DNA of 64,000 nt from CAVTBT01 sp963733065 (GTDB taxonomy: Bacteria; Actinomycetota; Thermoleophilia; Gaiellales; Gaiellaceae), in assembly GCA_963733065.1 (NCBI GenBank), contig CAVTBT010000001.1, positions 124,001 through 188,000 on the forward strand. The letters are read 5' to 3'. The translations under genes were made by a program, and so were the position numbers. Below are positions 63,095 through 64,000 of the stretch, in pieces. Every line of letters starts with the position of its first letter. Positions within the stretch are counted from its first letter, which is position 1. The notes beneath the pieces were generated by a model. It was not told where the DNA came from. It searched no databases and saw only the letters and a list, made by a program, of their open reading frames with translations.

Positions 63095-63476
63095 GCCCGA
63101 GTGCCTTGGAGTCGCGCCAGGCGAGCCAGGCGGCCGTCACCATCACGAACAGCGCGAAGAGCCCGTGGAGGCCGTGCACCCAGCCGCTCGCCGGGTCCTC
63201 GTCGGGGGGCGACAGGAAGATCTGCACCGTCCCGAACACGATCAGGAAGAGGCTGACGCCGACCATCGTCCAGTTGCGCCACCACGCCACGAGCGCGGTC
63301 AGGAACACGAGCAGCTCGGAGAGGTGGATGATCCCGCCGCCGACGATGCCGTGCGCGTCGAGCGCGCCCTCGCCGGCTCCGGTCACGTACGCCGTGATCA
63401 GGTAGGCCTGCACGAAGACCAGCGCGACGATCAATGCGGATAGCACGAAATGAAGCCACAGACATGTCCGTTTCAT
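63039..63476 (-). CDS. four-helix membrane protein (DUF6220-like)
   Basis: The 145-residue protein has four hydrophobic segments with HGIVGGGIIHLSELLVFLTA in helix two, FGTVQIFLSPPDEDP in a loop and WVHGLHGLFALFVMVTAAWL in helix four. The conserved His residues near helices resemble DUF6220-type proteins, a tentative match from memory. ATG 63476 has TATGCT 7 nt upstream (leaderless). Its 3' end overlaps the DedA gene by 56 bp. Confidence 0.65.
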   Translation of the reverse strand: MKRTCLWLHFVLSALIVALVFVQAYLITAYVTGAGEGALDAHGIVGGGIIHLSELLVFLTALVAWWRNWTMVGVSLFLIVFGTVQIFLSPPDEDPASGWVHGLHGLFALFVMVTAAWLAWRDSKALGLRQPAVGDVGTAPPRSDL

Positions 63477-63483
63477 GCGCGCG

Positions 63484-63489
63484 AGCATA
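63484..63489 (-). promoter_or_regulatory. -10-like TATGCT, leaderless layout
   Basis: TATGCT on the minus strand ends 7 nt before the ATG at 63476. Confidence 0.45.
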
Positions 63490-63503
63490 GGACGGCGGAC
63501 GGA

Positions 63504-63509
63504 TAGCGT
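63504..63509 (+). promoter_or_regulatory. -10-like TAGCGT, leaderless layout
   Basis: TAGCGT ends 6 nt before the GTG at 63516. With the opposite TATGCT, two divergent leaderless promoters fit in 39 bp. Confidence 0.45.
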
Positions 63510-63515
63510 CGAGTC

Positions 63516-64000
63516 GTGCGGATCCACGTCACCGGCGCGAGCGGCTTCCTCGGCACGGAGCTGCTGAGGCTCGACCCGTCTGCGACGGGCGAGCGGGTCG
63601 AGGTGCGCGACGCGAGAGCGGTGCGGACGCTCGTCGAGCGGCTGCGGCCGGACGTCGTGATCCACACCGCGTATCGCCAGGACGGGCCCGGCGCGCGCGA
63701 GGTCACCGTCGACGGCGCGGAGCACGTGGCGCGCGCCGCGCGTGCGGTCGGCGCGCGGCTGGTGCACCTCTCGACGGACGTCGTCTTCGACGGCCGGAAG
63801 GGATCGGCCTACGTCGAGCAGGATCCCCCGTCGCCGGCGACCGAGTACGGGGCGGCGAAGGCCGAGGCGGAGCGCCGCGTCGCCGCCGCCTGCCCGGATG
63901 CGCTGGTCGTGCGGACGTCGTTGATCGTCGGCGGGCCCGGGCACGAGCCGTCGAAGCACGAGCTCCTGACCGCAGGCGCCGGGCGTGTCGTTCTACGAGG
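63516..64000 (+). CDS. RmlD-like SDR reductase (3' part outside window)
   Basis: About 160 residues are visible. VRIHVTGASGFLGTELLRLD is the NAD(P)-binding start. LRPDVVIHTAYRQDGPGA, VHLSTDVVFDGRKG and EYGAAKAEAERRVAAACPD, with the catalytic Tyr-x3-Lys, match dTDP-4-dehydrorhamnose reductase-type proteins. Near the edge the frame turns to AGAGRVVLR. One base later it reads QAPGVSFYE, which fits the family better, so another extra base near 63972 is likely. Whether it is a true RmlD cannot be decided from half a protein. Confidence 0.8.
   Translation, partial: MRIHVTGASGFLGTELLRLDPSATGERVEVRDARAVRTLVERLRPDVVIHTAYRQDGPGAREVTVDGAEHVARAARAVGARLVHLSTDVVFDGRKGSAYVEQDPPSPATEYGAAKAEAERRVAAACPDALVVRTSLIVGGPGHEPSKHELLTAGAGRVVLR

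Overview
The window is very GC-rich DNA with short intergenic gaps, many GTG and TTG starts, and 4-base stop/start overlaps (GTGA, ATGA, TTGA). The gene content fits Actinomycetota, most likely class Thermoleophilia (Gaiellales/Solirubrobacterales type). Pointers are a class E sortase with an LPFTG substrate, a BTAD-less LuxR-type ATPase regulator, a class III aminotransferase/Pot polyamine operon and many apparently leaderless genes. Taxonomy is inferred from gene style only. I saw no rRNA, tRNA, CRISPR array, transposase or phage module.

Layout. (1) 1-5.8 kb: the end of an anti-sigma-like gene, a peptidoglycan amidase with C-terminal repeats, a secreted RTX-like protein, a cupredoxin, a LuxR-type ATPase regulator and an ECF sigma factor. 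(2) 5.8-30.4 kb: a large surface polysaccharide locus. It holds a polyprenyl-phosphate glycosylphosphotransferase, two O-antigen ligase/polymerase-type proteins, a flippase, a Wzz/BY-kinase fusion with its PHP-type phosphatase, five GT4/GT2 glycosyltransferase genes (one a GT4-GT2 fusion), a secreted glycosidase, a sortase with a tiny LPFTG protein, and a sugar-nucleotide cassette (RfbF, SDR epimerase, RmlC-like, SAF-domain oxidoreductase, nucleotidyltransferase). (3) 30.5-41.7 kb: RsgA with a leader region, a TIGR01777 epimerase, AzlCD, a choline-kinase-like protein, a DMGDH/GcvT oxidoreductase, a degenerate histidine-kinase-like protein with a NarL regulator, a Nudix-wHTH regulator, a BMP lipoprotein, and a MoaD/ThiS protein next to a BNR-repeat protein. 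(4) 41.85-51.9 kb: one long polyamine/GABA uptake and catabolism operon (aldehyde dehydrogenase, APC permease, Usp, PotABCD-like transporter, aminotransferase, M29 aminopeptidase). (5) 52-58.2 kb: a LolD/MacB-type ATPase and two paralogous FtsX-type permeases. (6) 58.2-64 kb: a secreted HExxH protein, membrane proteins, a catalytically dead HtrA-like protein, a CoA transferase, a DedA protein, and the start of an RmlD-like reductase cut by the window edge.

Two window-wide patterns stand out. First, at least eleven otherwise intact genes are broken by one extra base, and every case is an insertion, never a deletion. This points to systematic sequence error rather than gene decay. Broken genes are therefore annotated over their full span. 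Second, about a dozen genes have a TANNNT hexamer ending 6-8 nt before the start codon, the layout expected for leaderless transcripts; I used it to judge several starts.
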